Source of the DNA: Hyphomicrobium sp. LHD-15
GTDB lineage: Bacteria > Pseudomonadota > Alphaproteobacteria > Rhizobiales > Hyphomicrobiaceae
Direction of reading: 5' to 3'
DNA length: 64,000 nucleotides
NCBI RefSeq assembly: GCF_031157355.1
Contig: NZ_JAVIFT010000002.1
Location: 482,501 to 546,500 of the forward strand
Shown here: positions 38,423-47,731 of the stretch, piece by piece
Numbering within the stretch: position 1 is the stretch's first letter
How the letters are laid out: each line of letters opens with the position of its first letter
The notes under the pieces: model-generated
Seen by the model: only the letters and a program-made list of their open reading frames with translations
The model's database searches: none
Told to the model about the DNA's origin: nothing
Position numbers and translations under genes: made by a program

Positions 38423-38908
38423 ATGGGTACTAAGCCGTTGTTGCTTGATCGTCGTCATGTGCTGGGCCTGATGGCCGCTGGGCCGATAGTGCTCGCCGGC
38501 CGCGCACGCGCAGACGCACTGCCGGCGATGGCAGTGCATCATGATCCGACCTGTGGCTGCTGCCACAAATGGGTCGACCATCTCAGAGCCAATGGATTTT
38601 CGGTGACCTTGACCGACGAGCCGAGCATGAAGGCGGTCAAAGCCCGGCTCGGGGTGCCGGCTGCGCTCGCGTCCTGCCATACCGGCGAGGTGGGCGGCTA
38701 CGTCATCGAAGGCCACGTTCCTGCGGATGCGATCAAGCGGCTGCTCGCAGAGCGGCCGAGCGCGCGCGGGCTAGCGGTGCCAGGAATGCCGATCGGATCG
38801 CCGGGCATGGAGGTGGAAGGCAGCGCGCCGGAAACCTACGACGTCATGTTGTTCGGCGCGGAAGAGCCCAAGGTGTTCGGCCGCTACCGCGAATCCAAGG
38901 CGGCGTGA
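38423..38908 (+). CDS. secreted DUF411 metal-binding protein
   Basis: A 161-aa exported protein; the N-terminus LLLDRRHVLGLMAAGPIVLA has two Arg and fits a Tat-like signal. The DUF411 core contains HHDPTCGCCHKWVDHLRANG, ALASCHTGEVGGYVIEGHVP and GLAVPGMPIGSPGMEVE. Its Cys, His and Met residues fit copper binding, and DUF411 genes often sit in copper-resistance clusters. Ribosome site GGGAGGTG, 40 bases after csoR, so same operon. Confidence 0.88.
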   Translation: MGTKPLLLDRRHVLGLMAAGPIVLAGRARADALPAMAVHHDPTCGCCHKWVDHLRANGFSVTLTDEPSMKAVKARLGVPAALASCHTGEVGGYVIEGHVPADAIKRLLAERPSARGLAVPGMPIGSPGMEVEGSAPETYDVMLFGAEEPKVFGRYRESKAA

Positions 38909-38931
38909 GGCGGAGCGGCTTCCCACTTGCT

Positions 38932-39789
38932 TCAGAAGCGCTGTGACAGTCCGACGAAGACGTTGAGGTCGTCGGCGGCTTCGGTCACGCCGACGTTTGC
39001 GCCGGCATCGAGCTGCAGATTGTCTGTCACGGCGTAAGTGAAGCCGCCGTCGAGCGTGACGACCGTTTCTGCGCCGCTCTCGGTGCTGCGCTCGACGAAG
39101 GCTTCCACGTACATGCCGAGACGCTGCGTCAACTCGAAGCTCACGGTTGCGGAGTTGACGAAGGTCGGCTCGTAGCCGCTTCCGCTTTCGCTTCTCAGGA
39201 TGTCGATCTCGGTCATGAGGCCGAAGCCCATGCCATTGCCGAGGTCGATCGCGAGCGGCACGATCACGCCGCCTTCCACATCGTTATTTAGGCTTGCCAT
39301 GTCGTTGGTTGGAAGCTTGACGAACGGCATGACGCCGAGCGCGGTGGTGCCGCCGTCGTTGCCCCAGATGTTGTGCTTCAGGCGGACGACGAGATCTCCG
39401 AAGCCGTTTTCCGTTTCGCTCGTGCCACCGCCTGATGTGCGGATATGGCTGAAGGCGCCGTAGACGAACTGGATATCGGTGCTGTTCGTGAGGCCGATCT
39501 TGAAGTTGAACGGCGCGACATCGTAGGCGCGGGTGGTGATGCCGTCGCGACGGTCGTGTGTGTAGGCGACGAGATCGGTCTCGAGCTGAAAGCGCCCGGC
39601 GTCGACCGTGTAGGGGCTTTCGGTCTTGTCGGGGCGGTCGGTCGACATATCGCGAAGCTGGCTCGTGGGCGTCGGGTTTCGCAGCGAATACTGGCGCTTG
39701 TCGGCAGCTATAGCCGCGGTGCATGCGATCAGCATCACGGCCGTGCCTCCGATGTGTCCTGCGGCTATTCCCAAACCCCGGCGTCCCAT
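38932..39789 (-). CDS. outer-membrane transporter of the phenol-degradation meta-pathway (MetA/DUF3187-like) type
   Basis: A 285-aa beta-barrel protein with a signal peptide (GTAVMLIACTAAIAADK) and alternating amphipathic strands, ending in the outer-membrane signature GLSQRF. Typical segments are STDRPDKTESPYTVDAGRFQ and GFGDLVVRLKHNIWGNDGGT, matching a family annotated as 'transporter' in outer membranes. The real substrate is unknown. It converges with the DUF411 gene. Start chosen at ATG 39789 (MGRRGLGIAAGHIGG). Confidence 0.8.
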   Translation of the reverse strand: MGRRGLGIAAGHIGGTAVMLIACTAAIAADKRQYSLRNPTPTSQLRDMSTDRPDKTESPYTVDAGRFQLETDLVAYTHDRRDGITTRAYDVAPFNFKIGLTNSTDIQFVYGAFSHIRTSGGGTSETENGFGDLVVRLKHNIWGNDGGTTALGVMPFVKLPTNDMASLNNDVEGGVIVPLAIDLGNGMGFGLMTEIDILRSESGSGYEPTFVNSATVSFELTQRLGMYVEAFVERSTESGAETVVTLDGGFTYAVTDNLQLDAGANVGVTEAADDLNVFVGLSQRF

Positions 39790-40163
39790 CTCGCTCCCCT
39801 TGTTGCGAACTATTTGCAACAGAGAAATTGCACGGATGAGCGACGGACACAATACTTATTCGGAATAATTCGCATTTGCATTTTGGGGTGTGGCTTTCGC
39901 GGCCGGGTCTAAAGCAGACGTGGGTGTGAAGCTCTCTTGGCGTTGCCACGGGTGCTTCCCGTGCGAAGGCCCGCGTCGGAACTGCGAGACGGTGAAGGCT
40001 CGATGGTGAGGCATTGTGCGAGCCCGCAATTACGCTGCGTGTACGCAGCGTATCCCGCTCGCGGTGCTTTTCTTATGAGAACTCACGATTCGTCTTGGGG
40101 CGGGCGCGCTGCGTAGGATTGTCGCATCACGATTCAATAACGACAATCATCGGGGAAACGCAC
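39790..40163. other. 374-base divergent intergenic region
   Basis: This region separates the outer-membrane gene (minus) from the MHS transporter (plus). It includes AT-rich DNA near 39855-39885 (CTTATTCGGAATAATTCGCA, an imperfect palindrome around GGAATAATTC) that may hold promoters. No open frame with protein character is seen. Confidence 0.4.
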
Positions 40164-41864
40164 ATGTCGATTGCCAGTACGGAGGTCGCGTCAGAGCGCC
40201 AGGCGGGTATTACCAAGGACGAGCGGCGCGTCATCTTCGCGTCGTCGCTCGGCACCGTGTTTGAGTGGTACGATTTCTATCTCTATGCAACGCTCGCGCC
40301 GTTCTTCGCGGCGCTGTTCTTTCCACCCGGAAACGACACGGCGGCGCTGTTGTCCGCATTCGCGACCTATGCGGCGGGCTTTCTAGTGCGTCCGTTCGGC
40401 GCCATCATTTTCGGTCGCGTCGGCGATCTCGTGGGGCGCAAATATACCTTCCTCGTCACCATCGTGGTGATGGGCCTTTCGACCTTCGCGGTCGGTTTGC
40501 TGCCAACTTTCTCGGATTCGACGATCCTCGGCTTTTCGGTGCCGGGCATCGGCTGGGCCGCTCCCGTGCTTCTGGTGACGCTTCGCCTGCTGCAAGGCCT
40601 CGCGCTCGGCGGCGAATACGGGGGAGCCGCGACCTATGTGGCCGAGCACGCGCGGCCCGGTAAGCGCGGGTTTGCAACGTCGTGGATTCAGACGACGGCG
40701 ACGCTGGGCTTCTTCCTCGCGCTGCTCGTCATCGGTCTCTGCCGCTTCTACTTCTTCGACGCGAAGACGTTCGCGGAGTGGGGCTGGCGCGTCGCGTTCC
40801 TCGTGTCGCTCGTCCTTTTGGTGTTCTCGATCTACATCCGGCTCAAGCTCAACGAGAGCCCGCTGTTTGAGAAGATGAAATCGGAAGGCAAGGGCTCAAA
40901 GGCGCCGATCACCGATAGCTTCCTGCGTTATCCGAACAACAAGTACGTGTTGCTCGCGCTGCTCGGTGCGACCGCAGGCCAAGGCGTCGTCTGGTATACG
41001 GGGCAGTTCTATGCGCTGTTCTTCCTGACCATCACGGCCAAAGTCGATCCGCTCAACGCTTACATCCTGATCGCCGCTTCGCTGTTGATCGGTACGCCGT
41101 TCTTCATCTTCTTCGGCTGGCTCAGCGACAAGATCGGACGCTTGAAGATCATTCTTGCGGGCTGCCTGATCGCGGCACTCACTTACTTCCCGCTGTTTGA
41201 TCTGTTGGCGAAAGCGGCCAATCCGGATCTCGCCGCGTTCCAGGCAAAGACGCAGATTTCGCTCAGCGTCGACCCGGCGGAGTGCAATTTCCATATCTTC
41301 GTCGGGCCGTGGTCGAAGTTCACCGAATGCGACAAGGCGAAGGACCACATCATCAAGCAGGGTCTTTCGTTCGAGACGCTCGAAGGGGCGGCCGGTTCGC
41401 CCGTCGTCCTCAAGATCAACGGAACAGAGGTGAAGCCCTTCACGCCCGAGGCCTACAACGAAGCCCTGGTCGCGGCGGGATATCCGAATCTTGCAAAGGG
41501 CGAGAAGGACGGCAAGACGGTCTACACAGCCGTTCCGGCGGATGTTTCCAAGATCAACTGGGGGCTAGCGCTCGGTATTCTGGTGATCTTCCTGATCTAC
41601 GTGGCGGCGGTCTACGGCCCGATCGCGGCGTTCCTGGTGGAGCTGTTCCCGACCAAGATCCGCTACACGTCGATGTCGCTTCCCTATCACATCGGGAACG
41701 GCTGGTTTGGCGGCATGCTGCCCCTTCTGGCGACAGCGATCGTGGCCTGGGCCGGCAACATCTACGCGGGCCTCTGGTATCCAATCATCGTTGCACTCGC
41801 GACGTTTGTCATCGGACTGTTGTTCCTGCGGGAAACCAAGGACAGGGATCTCACCGAGATCTAG
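40164..41864 (+). CDS. MFS transporter, metabolite:H+ symporter type, with inserted domain
   Basis: A 566-aa inner-membrane protein with 12 predicted helices. The family signature GTVFEWYDFYLYATLAPFFA opens helix 1, followed by RPFGAIIFGRVGDLVGRKYT (MFS motif A) and LQGLALGGEYGGAATYVAEH. These are typical of proline/betaine, citrate or shikimate symporters. Between helices 9 and 10 (about residues 350-465) lies a soluble insertion of about 100 residues with two Cys (DPAECNFHIF, FTECDKAKD), so it is longer than the usual 420-450 aa. It stands alone with a terminator after it. Substrate unknown. Confidence 0.88.
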   Translation: MSIASTEVASERQAGITKDERRVIFASSLGTVFEWYDFYLYATLAPFFAALFFPPGNDTAALLSAFATYAAGFLVRPFGAIIFGRVGDLVGRKYTFLVTIVVMGLSTFAVGLLPTFSDSTILGFSVPGIGWAAPVLLVTLRLLQGLALGGEYGGAATYVAEHARPGKRGFATSWIQTTATLGFFLALLVIGLCRFYFFDAKTFAEWGWRVAFLVSLVLLVFSIYIRLKLNESPLFEKMKSEGKGSKAPITDSFLRYPNNKYVLLALLGATAGQGVVWYTGQFYALFFLTITAKVDPLNAYILIAASLLIGTPFFIFFGWLSDKIGRLKIILAGCLIAALTYFPLFDLLAKAANPDLAAFQAKTQISLSVDPAECNFHIFVGPWSKFTECDKAKDHIIKQGLSFETLEGAAGSPVVLKINGTEVKPFTPEAYNEALVAAGYPNLAKGEKDGKTVYTAVPADVSKINWGLALGILVIFLIYVAAVYGPIAAFLVELFPTKIRYTSMSLPYHIGNGWFGGMLPLLATAIVAWAGNIYAGLWYPIIVALATFVIGLLFLRETKDRDLTEI

Positions 41865-41911
41865 GCAGCGGGCGTTCGTTTGTCCGATCTTCGACCAGAG
41901 CAAACGTGGGG

Positions 41912-41946
41912 AGGCTGTGCGGCGTGGTGCTGCACAGCCTTTCTCG
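41912..41946 (+). terminator. intrinsic terminator after the MHS transporter
   Basis: AGGCTGTGC (41912-41920) pairs with GCACAGCCT (41932-41940), followed by TTCTCGTT. It lies 48 bases after the stop codon. Confidence 0.65.
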
Positions 41947-42222
41947 TTGCCAAATCGCAACGACGTTCGTGTTTCGTGGGTGAAGACGCGGAGAATGGTG
42001 CTGGCACTTCGACCATTCTCTCTCCGCACGCAAACCCAACGATTCCAATGCTTAAACTCTACTATTTTGGTATGGTTTTTACAGTTGCGGGAGAAGTCAC
42101 TTAGACTCGATCTAATTCATTGGTGTTGCGGGATTTTTCTTGTCGAGCTAGCAGAGGTGTCATGAGCTCTGCTGTGTCGCTGCGGAGTGCCTTGGTCACA
42201 GATCGCTTGCCGTATCGCATTC
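41947..42222 (+). promoter_or_regulatory. AT-richer region before the ECF sigma gene
   Basis: 276 bases with clearly lower GC (for example CTTAAACTCTACTATTTTGG around 42050). It should contain the promoter of the FecI-like sigma gene. Iron control by Fur or Irr would be expected for such genes, but I cannot point to a convincing binding site. Confidence 0.35.
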
Positions 42223-42750
42223 ATGACGATGGTTTCGACAGAGGTTTCCGATGATCTCACCGCATTCTACCTGCGGCATTGGAAGCTGCTGCGCGGGCTC
42301 TTGAAGAGGCGGACCGGCTCGCTCGATCTAGCCGAGGACGCGCTGCAGGAAACGTGGCTGCGTCTCGCGAGCATGACCGCGCCCGATACCGAAATTCGCG
42401 ATAGGCAGGCGTTTATTCTGCGGCTGGCCGGTAACATCGCCACCGATCTCGTCCGCCGTGAACGGCGCCACAGCTCGCGTGCGATCAGCGACGAAGCTGT
42501 GCTGGAGGCGGTTGCGGACAGCACGCCCTCGCCAGAAACCTTCGTCATCGACCGGGATCAGCTTCGCCAGCTCGTGTTGGCGTTGGCGCAACTCCCAGCC
42601 AAGCCGCGAGCGGCACTCTTAATGAGCCGTTGCGACGGGCTTTCGCATGCGGAAATCTCTACCAGGCTCAAAGTCTCGGAAAGCATGGTTGCGAAGTATC
42701 TCGTTCGGGCGCTCTGCCACTGCCGGGATCATTTTCGCCGCATTGGCTGA
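42223..42750 (+). CDS. ECF sigma factor, FecI type
   Basis: A 175-aa sigma-70 family member with region 2 (LTAFYLRHWKLLRGLLKRRT...AEDALQETWLRL) and region 4 (LPAKPRAALLMSRCDGLSHAEISTRLKVSESMV), lacking regions 1 and 3. FecI-type sigmas are activated when a TonB receptor binds its ligand and signals through a FecR protein. The next two genes are FecR-like and a receptor with a signalling domain, so the triad is complete. Start at ATG 42223 or 42229. Confidence 0.92.
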   Translation: MTMVSTEVSDDLTAFYLRHWKLLRGLLKRRTGSLDLAEDALQETWLRLASMTAPDTEIRDRQAFILRLAGNIATDLVRRERRHSSRAISDEAVLEAVADSTPSPETFVIDRDQLRQLVLALAQLPAKPRAALLMSRCDGLSHAEISTRLKVSESMVAKYLVRALCHCRDHFRRIG

Positions 42751-42877
42751 TTTTCGAGGGTGTTTCGCTGCAACTTGGCTCGCTTCGTTTCGTCTTAGCA
42801 GGTAAGGGGCGTGCTCACCGGCGCGGCTCGTGCGGAGCGATGCGGAAATTTCAAGTGAACGTGGGACGGCTCGACCG

Positions 42878-43831
42878 ATGACGCCCGACTATCCCGGCAA
42901 GGCGGATGTTGCGCTCAGCGACGAAGCGGTCGGCTGGCTCGTGAAGCTCAAGTCCGGGCGGGCGACTGCGGCAGATGAGGACGCATTTGCACTCTGGCGC
43001 GGCCAGAGCCCGGCGCATGAGGCTGCCGCGCGCGAGGCCGAAGCGGTCTGGCAAGGGCTGGGCCTCGCTGGCGCTGAGGTGCGGGATGCAGAGCGCAAGG
43101 AGAAGCGGTCCAAGCTGACGCGACGGACGGTGCTTGGGGGTGGTGCTGCGGCACTCGCCGGAGCGGGCCTCTATCAATCCGGCGTGATCGGGCCGCATCT
43201 TTTCGCCGACTACACGACGGCCGTTGCCGAGCAGCGGAGCATTTCCCTGCCGGATGGCTCGTCTGTATTCCTGAATGGCGATACGGCGCTCTCCGCCGAT
43301 TTCGATGGGCCCGCGCGCGAGCTTATCCTGTACAAGGGGCAAGCGACGTTTTCGGTCGCGCGCGATCCTAACCGGCCCTTCATCGTGGAAGCCAACAACG
43401 GGCGCGCGCAGGCGCTCGGGACGTTGTTCGATGTCGATATTCGGCCCGTTGATACCGTTGTGACGGTTGTGGAAGGCAAGGTTGCGGTGGCGTCCGGGAC
43501 GATAGGATCCAGCGCCGTGGACGTGGTTGCCGACCAGCGCGTTCGCTACGGGGCCCGCAAACTTCCTTCGCTGCCGGAGCGGGTTGACGCGAACGCCGAG
43601 ACGGCGTGGCGCAGGGGCAAGTTGATCTTCAACGGTCGGGCGCTGGGCGATGTGGTCGCGGAAATCGAGCGGCATCGGCGCGGGCGCATCGTGATCGTCA
43701 ATTCTAGCCTCAGCTCTCTTGAAGTGACCGGCGTGTTCGATATTTCGGACCCGGAGTCGATCCTCGGCATGATCGAGGAGACGCTACCCGTTCAGGTTAC
43801 GCGGCTGCCGATGCTTACCGTCATTCGCTAG
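42878..43831 (+). CDS. FecR-type transmembrane anti-sigma regulator
   Basis: A 317-aa inner-membrane protein. Cytoplasmic N-terminus (DUF4880-type, LSDEAVGWLVKLKSGRATAA...DEDAFALWRGQSPAH), one membrane segment (about 90-108, TVLGGGAAALAGAGLYQSGV), and a periplasmic FecR domain (TAVAEQRSISLPDGSSVFLN, ANNGRAQALGTLFDVDIRP). It holds the sigma factor until signalled by the receptor's N-terminal domain. ATG at 42878. Confidence 0.92.
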   Translation: MTPDYPGKADVALSDEAVGWLVKLKSGRATAADEDAFALWRGQSPAHEAAAREAEAVWQGLGLAGAEVRDAERKEKRSKLTRRTVLGGGAAALAGAGLYQSGVIGPHLFADYTTAVAEQRSISLPDGSSVFLNGDTALSADFDGPARELILYKGQATFSVARDPNRPFIVEANNGRAQALGTLFDVDIRPVDTVVTVVEGKVAVASGTIGSSAVDVVADQRVRYGARKLPSLPERVDANAETAWRRGKLIFNGRALGDVVAEIERHRRGRIVIVNSSLSSLEVTGVFDISDPESILGMIEETLPVQVTRLPMLTVIR

Positions 43832-44043
43832 AGGCGCAGTGTGTGGGCTGGCCGATCGCCGCTTTGCCGCGGATGGAGGAGCGCATTTGCGCCCTTGATC
43901 AGGGCTAGCAAAAAATATCTGTACTTTTTACTGCAAGAATCCAGACGCCATTTCGTCCTCGCTGATGACGGACATCGAATGTCTCGGGGGACGAGATCTC
44001 GATGTCCTTTTTTGGGGTTGGCGTGTAGGGATTGGTGAGTTTG

Positions 44044-46647
44044 ATGAGTAACGGGATATTGCGGGGGGCGTCCGCCTTCAATGGTTCGATCAAGGCTGCT
44101 TTGCTGGGATCGGCGGCCGTCTATCTGGTGCTTGGCCTTGCGGGACGCGGGTTTGACGAAGCGCAGGCGCAAAGCGCGGTTGGGCAGAGCGCGGCGCAAG
44201 GGATCACCTACAATATCCCGGCGCAAAGCCTTGGTTCGGCACTGACTACCTTTGCCGATCGCGCCGGATTGAAACTGCTGTTCCCTTCAAGCCTTGTCGC
44301 CGGGAAGTCGAGCCCGGGGCTTTCCGGAAAGCTCTCGCGCCAGCAAGCGCTCTCTCGCCTGCTGGCCGGAACGGGTTTGAGCTATCAGTTCACGAGCGGG
44401 AATACGGTGACGATCATCGGTCCGGGTGTGGGCGCAAACGATGCCGCTGCGACCCTTCCAGGCGCGATCGCGCTCGATACGATCGACGTGGGGGACGGTG
44501 GCACGGAATCCTCCGCGGATGTTCCGTACCAAACGCCGGGTTCGAACGCTTTCATCTCTCAGGAAAATATCGAGCGTTTTCGCGGCAATTCGGCCGGCGA
44601 TATGTTCAAGGGAACTCCCGGCGTCATCTCGGGTAGCAACACGAACGGCGCTGCCATCAATCCGAACATCCGCGGATTGCAGGGCATGAACCGCGTGGCG
44701 ACGTCTGTCGACGGTGCGGAGCAGGCGACCTCGACTTATCGAGGATACTACGGCGTGGACAATCGCACGTATGTGGATCCGGATCTGCTCGGCGGCGTGA
44801 GCATCACGAAGGGACCGAGCGATGGGGCGCAGGGCGCTTCGGCAATCGGCGGGTCCGTCATCATGGAGACGCTGAACGCCAGCGATATCCTGACGGACGG
44901 CAAGAGCTACGGCGTGCGCATTAAGGGAAGCGTCTCGGACAACAGCATCGCGCCGCTCGACGGGCTGGCAACGCTCCCATTCCCCTACCAGAGCATTCCC
45001 GGCCAGACGGATGGGCGAACCGGAGATACGTCCCTTCTGGATTTCGAAACGAAGTCGGGCAGCTTTGCCGCTGCGTTCGCGGGTGAAAACATCGAGGTGG
45101 TGGGTGCCATCGCGCGCCGGAAATCTGGTAACTATTTCGCCGGAACCGATGGGCCTACGACTTACAAGACGCCTACGGGGCTGGAGCTTAATCTGTCGCC
45201 AGCGGGCTTCGGAGAGGAGGTGCTCAACACCTCGGAGGATTCACTCTCTGCTCTGTTCAAGACAACGCTGAGGTTCGGTGATGGGCATCGCCTCAGGCTT
45301 GGCTACGTTCATTATGAGAACGATTTCGGCGAAATCCTGCCGAACACGATCCGCGGCGGATATCGACAACTGCCGCTCAGCACCGTCGAAACCGACAGCT
45401 ATACGGCCCGCTACAGCTGGAAGCCTTCTTTCAGTGACTTGATCGATCTCAAGGTGAATTCGTGGTTCACGAACACGGACGAGAATTCCCTGCAATCCGA
45501 TCTGATCCAGGTTATCGACCGCAAGACGAATTCGGAGACGTTTGGCCTCAACGGCTCCAACACATCTCGGATAGAGACGGGGGTTGGCAAGTTCGCCTTC
45601 AACTATGGCGGTTCCTACGTGCTGGAAGACGTGGAGCCGCGCGAACCCAGCACCAACAACAGCTACTATATCATGTCGGGTACGCGCGAAACGTCGAGCG
45701 CGTTTGCCAAAGCAGAGTGGGAACCATGGCAGTGGCTCAAACTCGATGGCGGTCTGCAATACCTCAACTATGAGGTCGAGGACACCAGCGGCTATGCGGG
45801 AACGTTCTACGGCCGGCCGGCTTTCGAAGGCTATCATGGCGACGAGGTCAGCCCCAGCTACGGACTCACAATTACGCCGGTTCCGGGATTGCAGCTGTTT
45901 GCCAAGTACATGAGCGGTTTTCGCCCGCCCAGCATTCGCGAGTCGACCTGGAACAGTTCGGGACTTACCTACAATCCAAATCTGAAACCGGAGCATGCCT
46001 CCAACTGGGAATATGGCGCGAACTATCTTGCATCGGATGTGTTCAAGGCGGCCGACAAGCTGCGGCTCAAGCTCGCCTACTTCGATAACGACTACGAAGA
46101 TTATCTGGGCCGGATGTACGGGTTCACTCCGACCTGGACGCTTGTCACTCAGATCGTCAACTACGATCGGGTGACGATGAAGGGTGTGGAGTTCTCGGCG
46201 AGCTACGACGCGGGGTTGTTCTTCGCCGAAACGGCCATGAACTATTATACGGATTTCAGCTATTGCCGTACGGCTACGACCTGCGCGTCAGGTGCCTATC
46301 AATCCGACTACATGGTCAATCAGGTGCCGCCGGAGTTCACCGCGACAACCACCCTCGGCGTGCGGCTGCTGGAGGAAAAGCTGACGCTCGGAGCCCGCCA
46401 TACCTTTGTCAGCGCGAGCATCGGCGACTTTCTCTATGATCCGACCAGCTTCGCCTCGCTCGTTACGGTGCCTTGGCCCGAGTATCACCTGTTCGACCTA
46501 TTCGCCGAATGGAAATACACGGACGAGGTCCAATTCGGCTTCTCCGCAAACAACATAACAGACCGATACTACGTGGATCCGCTCTCGAATGCGCTCTTGC
46601 CATCGCCCGGACGTACGCTGCGAGCGGATTTGACGATGAAGTTCTGA
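44044..46647 (+). CDS. TonB-dependent outer-membrane receptor with signalling domain, probably for heme
   Basis: An 867-aa receptor. Signal peptide, then an STN signalling domain (about 50-125, YNIPAQSLGSALTTFADRAG), a plug (about 165-290, INPNIRGLQGMNRVATSVDG) and a 22-strand barrel ending TLRADLTMKF. FRPP (GFRPPSIRE) and YNPNLKPEHASNWE match the FRAP/NPNL boxes of heme and hemoprotein receptors, but the His found between those boxes in many heme receptors is missing. The heme oxygenase gene downstream supports heme as cargo. Start is ATG 44044 with GGTGAG upstream; a TTG at 44032 is in frame. Confidence 0.9.
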   Translation: MSNGILRGASAFNGSIKAALLGSAAVYLVLGLAGRGFDEAQAQSAVGQSAAQGITYNIPAQSLGSALTTFADRAGLKLLFPSSLVAGKSSPGLSGKLSRQQALSRLLAGTGLSYQFTSGNTVTIIGPGVGANDAAATLPGAIALDTIDVGDGGTESSADVPYQTPGSNAFISQENIERFRGNSAGDMFKGTPGVISGSNTNGAAINPNIRGLQGMNRVATSVDGAEQATSTYRGYYGVDNRTYVDPDLLGGVSITKGPSDGAQGASAIGGSVIMETLNASDILTDGKSYGVRIKGSVSDNSIAPLDGLATLPFPYQSIPGQTDGRTGDTSLLDFETKSGSFAAAFAGENIEVVGAIARRKSGNYFAGTDGPTTYKTPTGLELNLSPAGFGEEVLNTSEDSLSALFKTTLRFGDGHRLRLGYVHYENDFGEILPNTIRGGYRQLPLSTVETDSYTARYSWKPSFSDLIDLKVNSWFTNTDENSLQSDLIQVIDRKTNSETFGLNGSNTSRIETGVGKFAFNYGGSYVLEDVEPREPSTNNSYYIMSGTRETSSAFAKAEWEPWQWLKLDGGLQYLNYEVEDTSGYAGTFYGRPAFEGYHGDEVSPSYGLTITPVPGLQLFAKYMSGFRPPSIRESTWNSSGLTYNPNLKPEHASNWEYGANYLASDVFKAADKLRLKLAYFDNDYEDYLGRMYGFTPTWTLVTQIVNYDRVTMKGVEFSASYDAGLFFAETAMNYYTDFSYCRTATTCASGAYQSDYMVNQVPPEFTATTTLGVRLLEEKLTLGARHTFVSASIGDFLYDPTSFASLVTVPWPEYHLFDLFAEWKYTDEVQFGFSANNITDRYYVDPLSNALLPSPGRTLRADLTMKF

Positions 46648-46651
46648 TCGA

Positions 46652-46681
46652 TTGGCAGGCGGGAGAGCCCCCGCCTGCCAA
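46652..46681 (+). terminator. strong hairpin after the receptor gene, no T run
   Basis: TTGGCAGGCGGG and CCCGCCTGCCAA form a perfect 12-bp stem with a 6-base loop, starting 5 bases after the stop. CCTGCGTCG follows, so it may protect the mRNA or act only as a partial terminator. Confidence 0.55.
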
Positions 46682-46704
46682 CCTGCGTCGCGCTATCCAT
46701 ACGG

Positions 46705-46747
46705 GGCTGGCGGATATGATTTTTTCGTTTAAAATCATAGGCCAGCC
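46705..46747. promoter_or_regulatory. extended inverted repeat upstream of heme oxygenase
   Basis: GGCTGGC (46705-46711) with GCCAGCC (46741-46747) encloses ATGATTTT (46716-46723) with AAAATCAT (46731-46738). The inner AT-rich palindrome looks like an operator; the whole can fold as a long hairpin. It lies 150 bases before the heme oxygenase start and may be an iron-dependent operator (Fur/Irr type, unproven) or a terminator of the receptor transcript. Confidence 0.5.
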
Positions 46748-46896
46748 GACGCTTGCGGCACTCCACGACAGACGGGATCGAAAATTTTTTGGCTAAGCTG
46801 GGTGTAAAAATCCAGTTCTGAATCGTCTTATGGGTAGTGGGCGCAGAGGGCGCCGGTCGAGCGGGTCGGCTGAGGCCATGCTTGGATGGGGACAGA

Positions 46897-47514
46897 ATGA
46901 ATATTGCAGTAGATGCCGGCGGGCGGGCGAAGCGGCTCAAAGCCGCGACGAACACGACGCACGACCGGTTGGACAAGCGGATCATGGCGGCGGATCCGTT
47001 CGCCGAACGCGCGCGTTACGGCCAGTTCGTCGTGGTGCAGCACGCGTTTCACCGGGAGATCGACGCGCTCTACGACAACGCGGTGCTGGATCGGCTGTTG
47101 CCGGACCTCGCTGGTCGCAGGCGGTTTCCGCAAATCACACAGGACCTCGCCGATCTCGGTATCGTCGCGCCGGGATACGATTCCGCGCCGCAGTTCGCAG
47201 CTGACACTGCCGACATTCCGACGGCGCTCGGATGGCTCTATGTGGCCGAGGGGTCGAACCTCGGTGCTGCGTTTCTGCTCAAGGAAGCCTTGAAGCTCGG
47301 TCTTTCCGAAACCTTTGGCGCTCGGCATCTCGCCGGCGCACCTGAGGGGCGCGGTTTGCATTGGCGCACATTCACAGCCGCGCTCGATGCGGTCACGCTC
47401 TCCGAGGCGGAGGAGGCTCGTGTCATCGCGGGCGCTGAAGCCGCCTTCAAGCGCGTTCTGGGTCTCGTCGAGGTGCTGTTGCCGGTCGCGGCCGAGCGGG
47501 GCGTCGCGGGCTGA
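46897..47514 (+). CDS. biliverdin-producing heme oxygenase
   Basis: A 205-aa cytoplasmic enzyme that opens the heme ring to release iron, CO and biliverdin. It begins MNIAVDAGGRAKRLKAATNT, with His22 (ATNTTHDRLD) as the likely proximal heme ligand. The distal helix has GWLYVAEGSNLGAAFLLKEA with the Gly-rich kink of the family. The location between a FecIR-controlled receptor and TonB-ExbBD genes makes it the intracellular end of a heme-uptake route. An earlier in-frame ATG at 46837 lies before the family start. Confidence 0.88.
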   Translation: MNIAVDAGGRAKRLKAATNTTHDRLDKRIMAADPFAERARYGQFVVVQHAFHREIDALYDNAVLDRLLPDLAGRRRFPQITQDLADLGIVAPGYDSAPQFAADTADIPTALGWLYVAEGSNLGAAFLLKEALKLGLSETFGARHLAGAPEGRGLHWRTFTAALDAVTLSEAEEARVIAGAEAAFKRVLGLVEVLLPVAAERGVAG

Positions 47515-47731
47515 TCCCGTCGCCGTTCGTGCGACGACAAAAGAATTCCGGTTGCCGTGCTCGTCAGGCGGCAAGCGGTGCGCTCTCCCTTTACGGGGGC
47601 GACCAAACGCAAGCCAGTCAGGGCCGGGGCAAACCGGCCGATAGCCAGCCAGCGTTCGTTTCGATCGATACGAACATTCAGCGCAAAAGTGGGGCGTGCG
47701 CTGCTCCGAGCATTGCAAGGTTGGGCCAGGC

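Noticed and set aside
44044-46647. Assigning the TonB receptor to lanthanide uptake because XoxF is nearby
   Set aside because: The heme oxygenase neighbour and FRPP/NPNL boxes favour heme; no sequence feature specifically shows lanthanide chelate binding.
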